A DNA stretch of 64,000 bases from Pseudomonas laurylsulfatiphila (GTDB lineage Bacteria; Pseudomonadota; Gammaproteobacteria; Pseudomonadales; Pseudomonadaceae), in NCBI RefSeq assembly GCF_002934665.1, contig NZ_NIRS01000007.1, forward strand, positions 1 to 64,000, given 5' to 3'. Under the pieces are notes generated by a model. It was given only the letters and a program-made list of their open reading frames with translations, ran no database searches and was not told the origin of the DNA. Below, piece by piece: positions 1 to 10,513 of the stretch (its first letter is position 1; each line of letters begins with the position of its first letter). A program made the position numbers and the translations under genes.

Positions 1-109
1 GACCATAGAGCGTTGGAACCACCTGATCCCATCCCGAACTCAGAAGTGAAACGATGCATCGCCGATGGTAGTGTGGGGTTTCCCCATGTGAGAGTAGGTC
101 ATCGTCAAG
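1..109 (+). rRNA. rrf: 5S ribosomal RNA, 3' part (5' end outside window)
   Basis: The sequence from base 1 matches the Pseudomonas 5S rRNA from about its eighth nucleotide to its 3' end, including the conserved CCCGAACTCAGAAGTGAAAC segment and the terminal GGTCATCGTCAAG. The 5' strand of the terminal helix lies outside the window. A strong terminator follows, so this is the end of an rRNA operon transcribed rightward. Confidence 0.95.
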
Positions 110-120
110 ATTAAATTCCG

Positions 121-157
121 AAACCCCAATTGCGAAAGCAGTTGGGGTTTTGTTTTT
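121..157 (+). terminator. Rho-independent terminator of the rRNA operon
   Basis: AAACCCCAA(C/T)TGC arms pair around a short GAAA-type loop and are followed by TTTTGTTTTT. It lies 12 bp after the 5S rRNA and ends the rRNA operon. Confidence 0.9.
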
Positions 158-186
158 GCGCCTCCATACACCTCAAACGCTGTTCC

Positions 187-302
187 CTGTAGGAGCGAGC
201 CTGCTCCGCGCGGCGTTCCGACGAAGAACTTCAGGGCACCGCGTTACCCCAGACAACCCCCGTCATCGTTGACGACCTTCGCGAGCGAGCTCGCTCCTAC
301 AA
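187..302. repeat. REP doublet (GAGCGAGC family)
   Basis: Two inverted copies of the Pseudomonas REP core (TAGGAGCGAGCCTGCTC on the left, GCGAGCTCGCTCCTAC on the right) flank about 65 bp of spacer. It lies between the rRNA terminator and recC. The left copy has an altered centre (CTCCGCGCGG). Confidence 0.8.
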
Positions 303-346
303 ATGCTAAAGTCGTCCCTCGAATTTGCATTTTCCAAGGAAGCCTT

Positions 347-3300
347 ATGCCGGACGCAACGTCCCTCAGTGCTGGATTCATGGTGGTTCACGGCAACCGC
401 CTGGACGAGTTGCGCAGCCTGGTGGTCAGCTGGATGCGGCGCTACCCGCTGGCTCCCCTGGAGAATGAAATCGCGTTGGTGCAAAGCAACGGCATTGCCC
501 AATGGCTGAAGCTGGCACTGGCGGAAGATTCCGAAGAAGACGACATGGGCGGCTGCGGCATCGCCGCCGCCATCGATGTGCAGTTGCCCGGCAGTTTCAT
601 GTGGCAGCTCTATCGCATGGTCCTGGGGCGCGATGAAATTCCGGCCAAGTCCCTGCTCGATAAAGCCCCGCTGACCTGGCGATTGATGCGCCTGCTACCG
701 CAGTTGATCAACCAGCCACACTTCGAGCCCCTGCAGCGCTTCCTGACCCATGACACCGATCTGCGCAAACGCTATCAATTGGCTGAGCGTCTGGCGGACC
801 TGTTCGACCAGTACCAGGTCTATCGGGCAGACTGGCTTGAAGACTGGGCAGAAGGTCGACATCAGACAAGAAGTGCAAGGGGCGAGGCCAAGGCCCTGAC
901 GCCGGCCAATTGCTGGCAGGCAGAGTTATGGCGCGCACTCTTGCTGGATGTCGGAGAGCAAGGCATGGCGCAAAGCCGTGCCGGGGTCCATCAGCGATTC
1001 GTCGAGTGCATCAACAACCTCGAAACAGCTCCCAAGGGATTGCCCTCGCGAGTGATCGTTTTCGGGATTTCTTCGTTGCCTGCCCAAGCCCTGGAAGCAC
1101 TGGCGGGGCTGGCACGATTCAGCCAGGTCCTGCTGTGCGTACACAACCCGTGTCGTCACCATTGGGCAGACATCGTCGCCGATAAAGATCTGTTGCGTCG
1201 TCAATACAAGCGTCAGGCCCGCAAGAGCGGCATGCCGGTAGTGATCGACCCGCAAACCCTGCACCAGCATGCTCACCCGCTGCTGGCTGCCTGGGGTAAA
1301 CAGGGGCGGGACTACATCAACCTGCTCGACAGTTACGACGATCCCAACAGCTATCGCTCGGCATTCCGTGACGGGCGCATCGACCTGTTCAGTGACGGTC
1401 AGCCGCTGAATGTGCTCAACCAGTTGCAGGATGACATCCTCGAGTTGCGTCCCCTCAACGAGACTCGGGAGCGCTGGCCGGCCATCGATCTGCACACGGA
1501 CGAATCGATCCGTTTTCACATTGCCCACAGCGCCCAGCGAGAAGTCGAGATTCTCCACGACCAACTGCTTGCGCGCTTCAGTGCCGATCCAGCATTGCGC
1601 CCCCGGGACATCATCGTGATGGTCCCGGACATCGACAGCTACGCCCCGCATATTCGTGCCGTGTTTGGCCAGCTCGACCGTCAGGACCCGCGCTTCATAC
1701 CGTTTACGCTGGCTGACCAGGGCCAGCGTGGTCGCGATCCACTGCTGATTGCGGTCGAGCACCTGCTCAAGCTGCCGGACAGCCGATTCCCCGTCAGTGA
1801 GATTCTCGACCTGCTGGACGTCCCGGCACTGCGCGCCCGCTTTGATGTCGAGGAGCGTGACCTGCCGACCCTGCACCGCTGGATCGAAGGTGCCGGCATT
1901 CGCTGGGGCATGAATGCCGAGCAACGTGCCGGGCTCGGGCTGCCCAATGAACTGGAGCAAAACAGCTGGCGTTTCGGCTTGCGACGGATGTTGCTCGGTT
2001 ATGCCGTTGGCTGCGCCGATGCCTATGAGGGCATCGAACCCTACGACGAAATCGGTGGTCTGGACGCTGCGCTCATAGGTCCGCTGGTTGCTCTGCTGGA
2101 CGCGCTGGAAGTGGCTCACCACGAACTCTCTCAGCCTGCACCGCCGCGGCAATGGGGCTTGCGCTTGCAGGCGTTGGTGCAGTTGTTCTTCCTCGCCAGC
2201 AACGAACACGATGACTACTTGTTGGCCCAGCTCGAAGAGCTTCGCGAGACCTGGCTCGAGACCTGCGAGTCCGTCGGCCTGCAGGACGAGTTGCCGCTGA
2301 CGGTCGTCCGTGAAGCCTGGCTTGCAGGCCTGGATCAGGGTCGTTTGTCCCAACGCTTCCTGGCCGGTGCGGTCAACTTCTGCACCTTGATGCCCATGCG
2401 CGCTATCCCGTTCAAACTGGTCTGCCTGCTGGGCATGAATGACGGCGATTATCCGCGTGCGCAACCGCCGCTGGATTTCGATCTGATGGGCAGTGATTAC
2501 CGGCCAGGCGATCGCTCCCGACGCGAAGATGACCGCTACCTGCTACTGGAAGCTTTGTTGTCGGCGCGTGATCAGCTCTACATCAGTTGGGTGGGCCGCA
2601 GCATCCGCGACAACAGCGAGAGGCCGGCGTCGGTATTGATCGGCCAGTTGCGTGACCACCTGGCCAGCGGTTGGCGATTGGCACAAAGTGGCGAGGATCT
2701 GCTTGAAGCCATGACCCGGGAACACCCGTTGCAACCTTTCAGCGCCCGCTACTTTCACGCAGGGGATGAGTCGTTCAGCTACGCCACGGAATGGCAGGTT
2801 CTTCATCAAGCGGCAGAGCAACAGGCGAGCGCCGAAGTGCTCGGGCCCCACGTTCAGGACGAACCCCTCAGCCTCGGTCAGCTGCAGGATTTCCTGCGCA
2901 ATCCGGTACGGCACTTTTTCAGCCAGCGACTGAAAGTCTTCTTCGAGGCGGCTGAAGTGCCGTTGGCCGATGAAGAGCCTTTTGTCCTGGATGCATTGCA
3001 GCGTTACAGCCTCAGTGACCGATTGCTCGAAGCGGCACTGGCAGATCCGGAAAATACCGGACAGGCACTGGAGGATCAGGCCAAACGCCTGCAAAACAGC
3101 GGGCTGCTGCCCATGGCCGGTTTCGGTGAGTGCCTGCAACGGGAATTGATCGACCCATTGCCCGACTTGCTGCAACGCCACCAACAGCTCCTGGCTTTGT
3201 GGCCGACACCCCTCAGCAGTGCGTTGCCGGTCAATCTTGAACTGCAAGGCCTGCACATCGAGGGCTGGCTCAGCGGTCTGCATCAGCGCGCTGATGGTGG

Positions 3301-3796
3301 CTTGCTGTCTGTCACGACGATCCCCAACAGTATCGGCTCGATCAAATCGCGCAAATGGCATCGACTGACGCGCCCGTGGCTCACGCATCTGGTGGCCTGT
3401 GCCAGTGGCATGGCGTTGACCACCGCACTGGTGGCCAGCGACGACAGCCTGTTGCTCGCACCGATGGACGAGTCCTCGGCACGGAAAATTCTCGGCGATC
3501 TGCTGATGGCCTGGCAGTCGGGTATGCGCCAGCCCCTGCCGATCGCGGTCAAGACAGCCTTCGCGTGGCTGGGGCAAACCGACCCGGTCAAAGCCGCGGC
3601 CGCTGCGCGCAAAGCCTATGAAGGCGACGGGCAGACGACGGACGGAGAGCGACGCGAAAGTCCGGCACTCGCTCGCCAATTCGCCGATTACGATGCCCTG
3701 AGCGCCGATGAAACCTTCCCCGACTGGTGTGATGCGCTCTATCGCCCGCTGCTTGAAGCACCCTGGCGTTCACTGTCCAGCGAGGAGTCGCGTTGA
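347..3796 (+). CDS. recC: Exodeoxyribonuclease V subunit gamma (RecC)
   Basis: RecC is the Chi-recognition and scaffold subunit of the RecBCD helicase-nuclease, which processes double-strand ends for RecA. The 1149-residue length fits the family (about 1120 in E. coli). The N-terminus carries the RecC-typical VHGNRLDELRSLV and LVQSNGIAQWL blocks, and the central part has an inactivated-helicase look with no Walker A. The ATG at 347 was chosen because AAGGA sits 6 bases upstream and family similarity begins there. The frame is open further upstream only through REP sequence. The stop overlaps the recB start by one base, giving a translationally coupled recC-recB-recD operon without ptrA, the usual Pseudomonas order. 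Confidence 0.95.
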   Translation: MPDATSLSAGFMVVHGNRLDELRSLVVSWMRRYPLAPLENEIALVQSNGIAQWLKLALAEDSEEDDMGGCGIAAAIDVQLPGSFMWQLYRMVLGRDEIPAKSLLDKAPLTWRLMRLLPQLINQPHFEPLQRFLTHDTDLRKRYQLAERLADLFDQYQVYRADWLEDWAEGRHQTRSARGEAKALTPANCWQAELWRALLLDVGEQGMAQSRAGVHQRFVECINNLETAPKGLPSRVIVFGISSLPAQALEALAGLARFSQVLLCVHNPCRHHWADIVADKDLLRRQYKRQARKSGMPVVIDPQTLHQHAHPLLAAWGKQGRDYINLLDSYDDPNSYRSAFRDGRIDLFSDGQPLNVLNQLQDDILELRPLNETRERWPAIDLHTDESIRFHIAHSAQREVEILHDQLLARFSADPALRPRDIIVMVPDIDSYAPHIRAVFGQLDRQDPRFIPFTLADQGQRGRDPLLIAVEHLLKLPDSRFPVSEILDLLDVPALRARFDVEERDLPTLHRWIEGAGIRWGMNAEQRAGLGLPNELEQNSWRFGLRRMLLGYAVGCADAYEGIEPYDEIGGLDAALIGPLVALLDALEVAHHELSQPAPPRQWGLRLQALVQLFFLASNEHDDYLLAQLEELRETWLETCESVGLQDELPLTVVREAWLAGLDQGRLSQRFLAGAVNFCTLMPMRAIPFKLVCLLGMNDGDYPRAQPPLDFDLMGSDYRPGDRSRREDDRYLLLEALLSARDQLYISWVGRSIRDNSERPASVLIGQLRDHLASGWRLAQSGEDLLEAMTREHPLQPFSARYFHAGDESFSYATEWQVLHQAAEQQASAEVLGPHVQDEPLSLGQLQDFLRNPVRHFFSQRLKVFFEAAEVPLADEEPFVLDALQRYSLSDRLLEAALADPENTGQALEDQAKRLQNSGLLPMAGFGECLQRELIDPLPDLLQRHQQLLALWPTPLSSALPVNLELQGLHIEGWLSGLHQRADGGLLSVTTIPNSIGSIKSRKWHRLTRPWLTHLVACASGMALTTALVASDDSLLLAPMDESSARKILGDLLMAWQSGMRQPLPIAVKTAFAWLGQTDPVKAAAAARKAYEGDGQTTDGERRESPALARQFADYDALSADETFPDWCDALYRPLLEAPWRSLSSEESR

Positions 3797-6700
3797 TGAG
3801 TACGAAGACACCGCTGGCCCTGGCGTTCCCACTGCGTGGCAGTCAACTGATCGAAGCCAGCGCGGGGACCGGCAAGACCTTCACCATTTCCGCGCTGTAC
3901 CTGCGCCTGGTGCTGGGCAATGGCGGGGAAGACAGTGGCTTCGGACGTGAGCTGTTGCCGCCGCAAATCCTCGTCGTGACCTTTACCGACGCCGCCACCA
4001 AAGAGTTGCGCGAACGCATTCGCACGCGACTCGCCGAGGCCGCACGCTTTTTCCGCGATGAAACGCCTGCCCCCGACAGCCTGATTGCCGAGCTGCGTGG
4101 TCAGTACTTGCCCGAGCAATGGCCCGGGTGCGCAAACCGCCTGGATATCGCCGCCCAGTGGATGGACGAGGCAGCGGTGTCGACTATCCACAGTTGGTGC
4201 CAGCGCATGTTGCGCGAGCACGCCTTCGACAGCGGCAGCCTGTTTACCCAGACCCTGGAAACCGACCACAGCGACTTGCTGGGGGAAGTCCTGCGCGATT
4301 ACTGGCGGCTGTTCTGCTACCCGATGCAAGGCGATGCGCTGAATTGGGTGCGCAGCAATTGGGGCGGTCCGGCGGCGCTGCTGCCGCGGATTCGTGCACT
4401 GTTCGCCAGTGAGCGCGATACGCTTCAAGGGAAAGAGCCCGCCGAGATAATTTCGCAATGCTTGCAAGAGCGACGGGCTGCCCTGATCGAGCTCAAGAAG
4501 CCATGGCCGCAGTGGGCGGACGAGTTGCTTGCCATCTGCCACGAAGGCGTTGCCAGCAAGGCTGTCGACGGTCGCAAGATGCAGGCACGCTATTTCGAGC
4601 CCTGGTTCGAAAAAATCAAAGCCTGGGCCGAGGACGAATCCCTCGAGCAACTGGATATCGGCACCGGTTTCACGCGCCTGACCCCTGATGGCATGGCCGA
4701 AGCCTGGAAGGGCGAAGCGCCTCGACATCCGGGGCTCGATGCGATGGCCAGCCTCAAGGCCTGTCTCGACGGGTTGCCAACGCCCGATGCCGCCGTGCTG
4801 CAACATGCCGCCCGCTGGGTCGGGGCACGATTCGAAGAAGAGAAACGCCGTCGTGCGGAAATGGGCTTCGACGACATGTTGCTGCGCCTTGATGCCGCCT
4901 TGCAGTCCGATGGCGGCGAGCGGCTGGCCACCCTGATTCGTGAACAGTTTCCGGTCGCCCTGATCGATGAGTTCCAGGACACCGACCCGGTGCAATACCG
5001 GATCTTCGAGAGCATCTACCGCATTGAAGAGAACGGCCCCGAGTGCGGCCTGTTCCTGATCGGCGACCCGAAACAGGCGATCTACGCTTTTCGCGGGGCC
5101 GACATCCATACCTACCTGCGCGCCCGTCAGGCCACCACCGGCCGCCTGCACACCCTGGGCACCAACTTCCGCTCAAGCCACGGCATGGTTAACGCAGTGA
5201 ACCATGTGTTCGAGCGTGCCGAAGCCCGGGAGTCGGGACGGGGCGCATTCCTCTTTCGGGAGCCGAATGGCATTAACCCGGTTCCGTTCATGCCGGTGGC
5301 CTCCCAGGGCCGCAAAGAAGTCCTGCATATAAATGATCAGGCAGTCCCGGCCTTGAACATCTGGCACTTGCCGGCCGAACAACCGTTGTCCGGCGCCGTG
5401 TACCGGCAACATCTGGCGGCGGCCTGCGCCAGTGAAATCACGGCATTGCTCAATGGCGGGCAGCAGGGGCAAGCGGGGTTCACCCAGGACGGCAAAGCCT
5501 TCCGAGGGCTGCTGCCGGCGGACATCGCCATCCTGGTACGCGATGGCAAGGAAGCGCAGGCGGTGCGTGGTGAATTGGCCGCCCGGGGCGTGCGCAGTGT
5601 CTACCTGTCGGACAAGGACTCGGTGTTCGCCGCCCAGGAGGCGCATGACGTACTGACCTGGCTCAAGGCCTGCGCCGAGCCGGATGTCGAGCGGCCGCTG
5701 CGGGCCGCGTTGGCCAGTATCACCTTGAACCTTTCGTTGACCGAGTTGGAGCGGCTGAATCAGGACGAGTTGGCCTGGGAGTCCCGGGTCATGCAGTTCC
5801 GTGGCTATCGCGAAGTCTGGCGCAAGCAGGGTGTGCTGCCGATGCTGCGCCGTTTGCTGCACGACTTCCATTTGCCCCAGGCCCTGATTGCCCGCAGTGA
5901 CGGCGAGCGGGTCTTGACGAACCTCCTGCACCTGTCCGAATTGCTGCAACAGGCCGCCGCCGAACTCGATGGTGAACAAGCGCTGATCCGGCATCTGTCC
6001 GAGCATCTGGCGTTGTCCGGGCAGGCGGGCGAGGAGCAGATCCTGCGTCTGGAAAGTGATGAGCAACTGGTCAAGGTCGTGACCATCCACAAGTCCAAAG
6101 GCCTTGAATACCCCTTGGTGTTCCTGCCGTTCATTTGCTCGGCGAAGCCGGTGGATGGCAGCCGCCTGCCGTTGCACTACCACGATGAATCAGGCAATGC
6201 CCAGGTCACGTTGAAGCCGACGGCAGAATTGATTGCCCTGGCCGACGATGAGCGCCTGGCCGAGGACCTGCGCTTGCTCTATGTTGCCCTGACCCGGGCG
6301 CAACACGCCTGCTGGCTGGGGGTGGCTGACCTCAAGCGCGGCAACAACAATGGTTCGGTGCTGCATCTGTCGGCGTTGGGTTATCTGTTGGGAGGCGGTG
6401 CGCCATTGGCCGACTCCTCGGCGTTGCAGCAGTGGTTGCGCGACCTGCAACAGGGCTGCCCGGCGCTGGCGTATGCCCAGATGCCTGATGCGACAACAGA
6501 GCATTACCAGCCACCGCAAAACGACGCGGCGCTGTTGGCTCCGCTGATCCCCAAACGCAAGGCCAGTGAAAACTGGTGGATCGCCTCTTACAGCGCATTG
6601 CGCATTGGCGACACCCTGAGTGTCGGCACGGACGAGGCGCCGGAGAGTCCGCAGGCGCAAAAACTGTTCGATGACGAACGTCTCGACCCGCAGGCTCCCA

Positions 6701-7485
6701 GGGAAGTGGTGGCCAGTGGCGGCGATATCCATCGCTTCCCGCGCGGCCCGAACCCCGGCACCTTCCTCCATGGTCTGCTCGAATGGGCGGGGGGCGAGGG
6801 GTTTGCCGCGGCGCCACAGGAGGTGATCGACGCCATTGCCCGTCGCTGCAATCGCCGAGGCTGGGAGGGCTGGATCACCACGCTGAGTGACTGGCTGCAG
6901 CATCTGCTCAAGTCGCCGTTGCAGCTGGATGCCGATCAGGCGCCGGTGAAATTCGCGCAGCTGACGCAATACCAGGTCGAGATGGAATTCTGGTTCGCCA
7001 GCCACAAGGTCGATGTGCTCAAGCTCGATGCGCTGGTGTGCCAGTACACCCATGGCGGCGTGGCCAGGGTGGCCGCTGAACCGGTGCTGCTCAACGGCAT
7101 GTTCAAGGGCTTCATCGACCTGACGTTCGAGCACGACGGCCGCTATTACGTTGGCGACTACAAATCCAACTGGCTGGGCGCCGATGATGCGGCCTACACC
7201 GTGCCGGCCATGGAACAGTCGATTCTCGACAACCGCTATGACCTGCAATACGTGTTGTACCTGTTGGCCCTGCATCGCCAGCTCAAGGCGCGGCTCGCCG
7301 ATTACGACTACGACCGGCATGTCGGCGGTGCGTTGTACCTGTTTCTGCGGGGTACGCGTGCGGCCAGCCAGGGTGTGTTTTTCACCCGTCCGCCAAGAGA
7401 ACTGATCGAGCGTCTGGACAGGCTGTTCCAGGGCAAGCCAGAACCCAAGGCCGAGCCCGCCTGGGAACAGGGAGTACTGTTATGA
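3796..7485 (+). CDS. recB: Exodeoxyribonuclease V subunit beta (RecB)
   Basis: RecB is the 3'-5' helicase and only nuclease subunit of RecBCD. The 1229-residue protein has Walker A (ASAGTGKT, residues 21-28), a UvrD-type Walker B block (DEFQDTDPVQYRIF), the motif around VTIHKSKGLEYPLVF, and helicase motif VI (LLYVALTRAQ). The C-terminal nuclease domain has the DYK catalytic signature (GDYKSNW, about residue 1120) preceded by GFIDL. All features of an active enzyme are present. The ATG at 3796 overlaps the recC stop (TGATG). A TTG one codon earlier is possible but less likely. The gene overlaps recD by four bases. Confidence 0.95.
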   Translation: MSTKTPLALAFPLRGSQLIEASAGTGKTFTISALYLRLVLGNGGEDSGFGRELLPPQILVVTFTDAATKELRERIRTRLAEAARFFRDETPAPDSLIAELRGQYLPEQWPGCANRLDIAAQWMDEAAVSTIHSWCQRMLREHAFDSGSLFTQTLETDHSDLLGEVLRDYWRLFCYPMQGDALNWVRSNWGGPAALLPRIRALFASERDTLQGKEPAEIISQCLQERRAALIELKKPWPQWADELLAICHEGVASKAVDGRKMQARYFEPWFEKIKAWAEDESLEQLDIGTGFTRLTPDGMAEAWKGEAPRHPGLDAMASLKACLDGLPTPDAAVLQHAARWVGARFEEEKRRRAEMGFDDMLLRLDAALQSDGGERLATLIREQFPVALIDEFQDTDPVQYRIFESIYRIEENGPECGLFLIGDPKQAIYAFRGADIHTYLRARQATTGRLHTLGTNFRSSHGMVNAVNHVFERAEARESGRGAFLFREPNGINPVPFMPVASQGRKEVLHINDQAVPALNIWHLPAEQPLSGAVYRQHLAAACASEITALLNGGQQGQAGFTQDGKAFRGLLPADIAILVRDGKEAQAVRGELAARGVRSVYLSDKDSVFAAQEAHDVLTWLKACAEPDVERPLRAALASITLNLSLTELERLNQDELAWESRVMQFRGYREVWRKQGVLPMLRRLLHDFHLPQALIARSDGERVLTNLLHLSELLQQAAAELDGEQALIRHLSEHLALSGQAGEEQILRLESDEQLVKVVTIHKSKGLEYPLVFLPFICSAKPVDGSRLPLHYHDESGNAQVTLKPTAELIALADDERLAEDLRLLYVALTRAQHACWLGVADLKRGNNNGSVLHLSALGYLLGGGAPLADSSALQQWLRDLQQGCPALAYAQMPDATTEHYQPPQNDAALLAPLIPKRKASENWWIASYSALRIGDTLSVGTDEAPESPQAQKLFDDERLDPQAPREVVASGGDIHRFPRGPNPGTFLHGLLEWAGGEGFAAAPQEVIDAIARRCNRRGWEGWITTLSDWLQHLLKSPLQLDADQAPVKFAQLTQYQVEMEFWFASHKVDVLKLDALVCQYTHGGVARVAAEPVLLNGMFKGFIDLTFEHDGRYYVGDYKSNWLGADDAAYTVPAMEQSILDNRYDLQYVLYLLALHRQLKARLADYDYDRHVGGALYLFLRGTRAASQGVFFTRPPRELIERLDRLFQGKPEPKAEPAWEQGVLL

Positions 7486-9569
7486 GTCGCACCTTCGCCG
7501 ATTTGCTGCCGACATCGCTGGCAGCCGAAAGCCTGGCCGATCTGGCGCCGCTGAGTCGTGCCGACGACTTGCTGTTGCTGCTCACGCGCTGGGTAGAACG
7601 TGGCTGGCTGCGCGCGCTGGACAAAGCCTTTGTGGCGTTTCTGCATGAGCTGGCGCCGGAGGATGATCCGTTGGTGTTGCTGGCAGCCGCGCTGACCAGC
7701 CACCAGTTGGGCCACGGGCATGTCTGCCTCGACCTGTTCGAGACGCTGAAAGAGCCGGACTTCGCCCTGTCATTACCGCCCGAAGGTGACGTACAAGGCG
7801 GCGCCATGCTGCTGCCGTCGCAATTGCTCGGATCGCTGGACGGTGCTCATTGGTGCAAGGTGCTGGCCGCCAGCAACCTGGTCGCCCTGGCCGCTGACAG
7901 CCGTGACAACGTGCGTGACCGGCCCTTGGTGTTATCGGGCAAACGCTTGTACCTGCGCCGCTATTGGGCCTACGAGCGGCGGATCGACCTTTCGTTGCGC
8001 GAGCGCCTGACGGAGCACGAGTCCACACCGAACGACCTGCTCCAGCGCCTCACCGGTTTGTTTGGGCCTGCCCGGCCGGGTGAAGTGATCGACTGGCAGA
8101 AGCTGGCCTGCGCCCTGGCGACGCGCAGCGCCTTCAGCATCGTGACGGGGGGGCCGGGAACCGGCAAGACCACCACCGTCGTGCGCTTGCTGGCGTTGCT
8201 CCAGGCGCCGGCGGTCGAGGCCGGCATGCCTTTGCGCATTCGCCTCGCCGCACCGACCGGCAAGGCCGCGGCGCGTCTGACAGAGTCCATCAGCCAGCAA
8301 GTCCGGACCTTGAAGGTCAGCGAAGCAATTCGCGAGAAGATCCCGTCCGATGTCACCACCGTTCACCGTCTGCTGGGCAGCCGGCCCGGGACACGTCATT
8401 TCCGGCACCACGCGGGCAATCGCCTGCCGCTGGATGTGCTGGTGGTGGACGAGGCCTCGATGATCGACCTGGAAATGATGGCCAATCTGCTCGACGCCCT
8501 GCCGGCCCATGCGCGCCTCGTGCTGTTGGGGGACAAGGACCAGCTGGCTTCGGTAGAAGCCGGTGCGGTACTGGGGGATCTGTGTCGCGACGCGGAGGCT
8601 GGCTGGTACAGCCCGCAGACACGCCAGTGGCTGGAAGCCGTCAGTGGCGAAAGTCTGCAGGCCGGCGGACTGCAGGAGGATACGCGGGGCGCTCATCCAC
8701 TGGCCCAACAGGTGGTGATGTTGCGCCATTCCCGGCGATTCGGTGAGGGCAGCGGTATTGGCCAGCTCGCTCGTTGGGTCAACCAGCAGCAACCGGAAGA
8801 AGCCCGCAAGTTGTTGTCTGCGCGAAGCCATGACGATGTGTATGGCTTGTCCCTCAAGGGTGAGCAGGACCGGACCCTGGAGCGTTTGCTGCTCGAAGGC
8901 CATGGTGAGGCCCCGCAGGGTTACCGGCATTACCTGACCTTACTGCGTAAACAGCGGCCGCCACTCGACAGCCCGCTGGAAGACTCACGCTGGACCAACT
9001 GGGCCCGGGAGGTGTTGCAAGCCTTCGACGCGTTCCAGCTGTTATGTGCCGTGCGCAAGGGGCCGTGGGGTGTGGAGGGTTTGAACCAGCGAGTGACGGA
9101 CGCCTTGCTCAGGGCACGCCTGATCGACAGCGACCAACAGTGGTACGAAGGTCGCCCCGTGCTAATGACCCGCAACGATTACGGGCTGGGTTTGATGAAT
9201 GGCGATATTGGCATCGCCCTCAAGCTCCCGGAGCAGGAGGGCCATGGAAAACAGGTTTTGCGTGTGGCGTTCCCACGCAATGACGGCCAGGGCGGCGTGC
9301 GATTTGTCCTGCCAAGCCGCCTGAATGATGTCGAAACCGTGTACGCCATGACCGTGCATAAATCCCAGGGCTCGGAGTTCGCGCACACCGCGTTGATTCT
9401 TCCTGATGCCTTGAATCCGGTACTCACCAAGGAATTGATCTACACCGGGATTACCCGGGCCAAGGACTGGTTCACCCTGATCGAATCGCGCCCAGGCGTG
9501 TTTGAAGAGGCGGTGAAACGCCGGGTCAAACGCTTGAGCGGGCTGATGCTGGAGCTCGGCACCGACTAA
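7482..9569 (+). CDS. recD: Exodeoxyribonuclease V subunit alpha (RecD)
   Basis: RecD is the 5'-3' SF1B helicase of RecBCD. The 695-residue protein has Walker A (GGPGTGKTTT, about residue 222), Walker B (VVDEASMID), and the C-terminal SF1 motifs (YAMTVHKSQGSEF; LIYTGITRAKDW). It is longer than E. coli RecD (608 aa), mainly in the stretch after Walker B, as is common in Pseudomonas. ATGA overlap with recB indicates coupling. Its TAA overlaps the stop codon of the convergent LysR gene by two bases, so there is no intergenic terminator between the two. Confidence 0.95.
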   Translation: MSRTFADLLPTSLAAESLADLAPLSRADDLLLLLTRWVERGWLRALDKAFVAFLHELAPEDDPLVLLAAALTSHQLGHGHVCLDLFETLKEPDFALSLPPEGDVQGGAMLLPSQLLGSLDGAHWCKVLAASNLVALAADSRDNVRDRPLVLSGKRLYLRRYWAYERRIDLSLRERLTEHESTPNDLLQRLTGLFGPARPGEVIDWQKLACALATRSAFSIVTGGPGTGKTTTVVRLLALLQAPAVEAGMPLRIRLAAPTGKAAARLTESISQQVRTLKVSEAIREKIPSDVTTVHRLLGSRPGTRHFRHHAGNRLPLDVLVVDEASMIDLEMMANLLDALPAHARLVLLGDKDQLASVEAGAVLGDLCRDAEAGWYSPQTRQWLEAVSGESLQAGGLQEDTRGAHPLAQQVVMLRHSRRFGEGSGIGQLARWVNQQQPEEARKLLSARSHDDVYGLSLKGEQDRTLERLLLEGHGEAPQGYRHYLTLLRKQRPPLDSPLEDSRWTNWAREVLQAFDAFQLLCAVRKGPWGVEGLNQRVTDALLRARLIDSDQQWYEGRPVLMTRNDYGLGLMNGDIGIALKLPEQEGHGKQVLRVAFPRNDGQGGVRFVLPSRLNDVETVYAMTVHKSQGSEFAHTALILPDALNPVLTKELIYTGITRAKDWFTLIESRPGVFEEAVKRRVKRLSGLMLELGTD

Positions 9570-10513
9570 TCGGCAAACAACATCTCCCGGCTTTCCCCCA
9601 TCAACAGGCCCTGATTCTGCTCGGTGACCTGGCGGATGTAATCCCACAACAGGGTGATCCGCTTGAGCTTCCTCAGGTCTTCGCGGCAGTACATCCAGAA
9701 CTGTCGGGTGATGTTGATTTCCTGCGGCAACACCGGCAGCAGGCGCGGGTCTTGAGTGGCGAGGAAGCACGGCAGGATCGCCAGTGAACGCCCCTGCTGC
9801 GCCGCCACGAACTGCGCGATTACGCTGGTGCTGCGCAGGTTGGCGCTGGCGCCGGGTAGTACATTGGCCAGGTACAACAGCTCCGAGCTGAACGCCAGGT
9901 CGTCGACGTAACTGATAAACGAATGTTTCGCCAAGTCTGCCGGGCGGCGGATGGCCGGGTGGTTGTCGAGATAATCCTGGGTCGCGTACAGCTGCAGCCG
10001 GTAGTCGCACAGTTTGCAGCAGACGTACGGGCCATGTTCCGGACGCTCCAGGGCGATGACGATGTCGGCCTCGCGCTTGGACAGGCTGATGAAGTGCGGC
10101 AGCGGCAGGATGTCCACCGAGATCGCCGGGTAGGTGTCGACGAAGTGGCTCAACTGCGGCGTGATGAAAAAGCTGCCGAAGCCTTCGGTGCAGCCCATGC
10201 GCACATGACCGGACAGCGCCACGCCGGACCCGGAAACCTGCTCGCACGCCATGTGCAAGGTGCTTTCGATCGATTCGGCATACCCCATCAAGCGCTGGCC
10301 TTCGGCAGTCAGGACAAAGCCGTTGGTCCGGGACTTCTCGAACAGCAAGGTGCCCAGCGCCGTTTCCAGCGAACTGATGCGTCGCGACACCGTGGTGTAG
10401 TCCACCGCCAGGCGCTTGGCCGCGGTGCTGGCCTTGCGGGTGCGGGCGACTTCGAGGAAAAACTTGAGGTCATCCCAGTTCAGCGAACCGAGGGAGGTGA
10501 TGTTTTTTTGCAT
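9566..10513 (-). CDS. LysR-family transcriptional regulator next to mmsAB
   Basis: This is a 315-residue LysR-type regulator. The N-terminal winged HTH includes LNWDDLKFFLEVARTRKAS followed by VDYTTVSRRISSLE, and a PBP2-like effector domain follows (about residues 95-300). It is divergent from mmsA with about 150 bp between, so control of valine catabolism is the likely job. The effector cannot be read from sequence. The ATG at 10513 was preferred over an in-frame GTG at 10555 because family similarity starts there, but neither start has a strong ribosome binding site. In P. aeruginosa mmsAB is controlled by an AraC-type MmsR, so a LysR here is a different arrangement. Confidence 0.85.
   Translation of the reverse strand: MQKNITSLGSLNWDDLKFFLEVARTRKASTAAKRLAVDYTTVSRRISSLETALGTLLFEKSRTNGFVLTAEGQRLMGYAESIESTLHMACEQVSGSGVALSGHVRMGCTEGFGSFFITPQLSHFVDTYPAISVDILPLPHFISLSKREADIVIALERPEHGPYVCCKLCDYRLQLYATQDYLDNHPAIRRPADLAKHSFISYVDDLAFSSELLYLANVLPGASANLRSTSVIAQFVAAQQGRSLAILPCFLATQDPRLLPVLPQEINITRQFWMYCREDLRKLKRITLLWDYIRQVTEQNQGLLMGESREMLFAD

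Noticed and set aside
926..2464. Long open frame (512 aa) on the minus strand opposite recC
   Set aside because: High G+C shadow of the real recC frame; no family pattern, low-complexity residue use, and overlap with an essential gene on the other strand.
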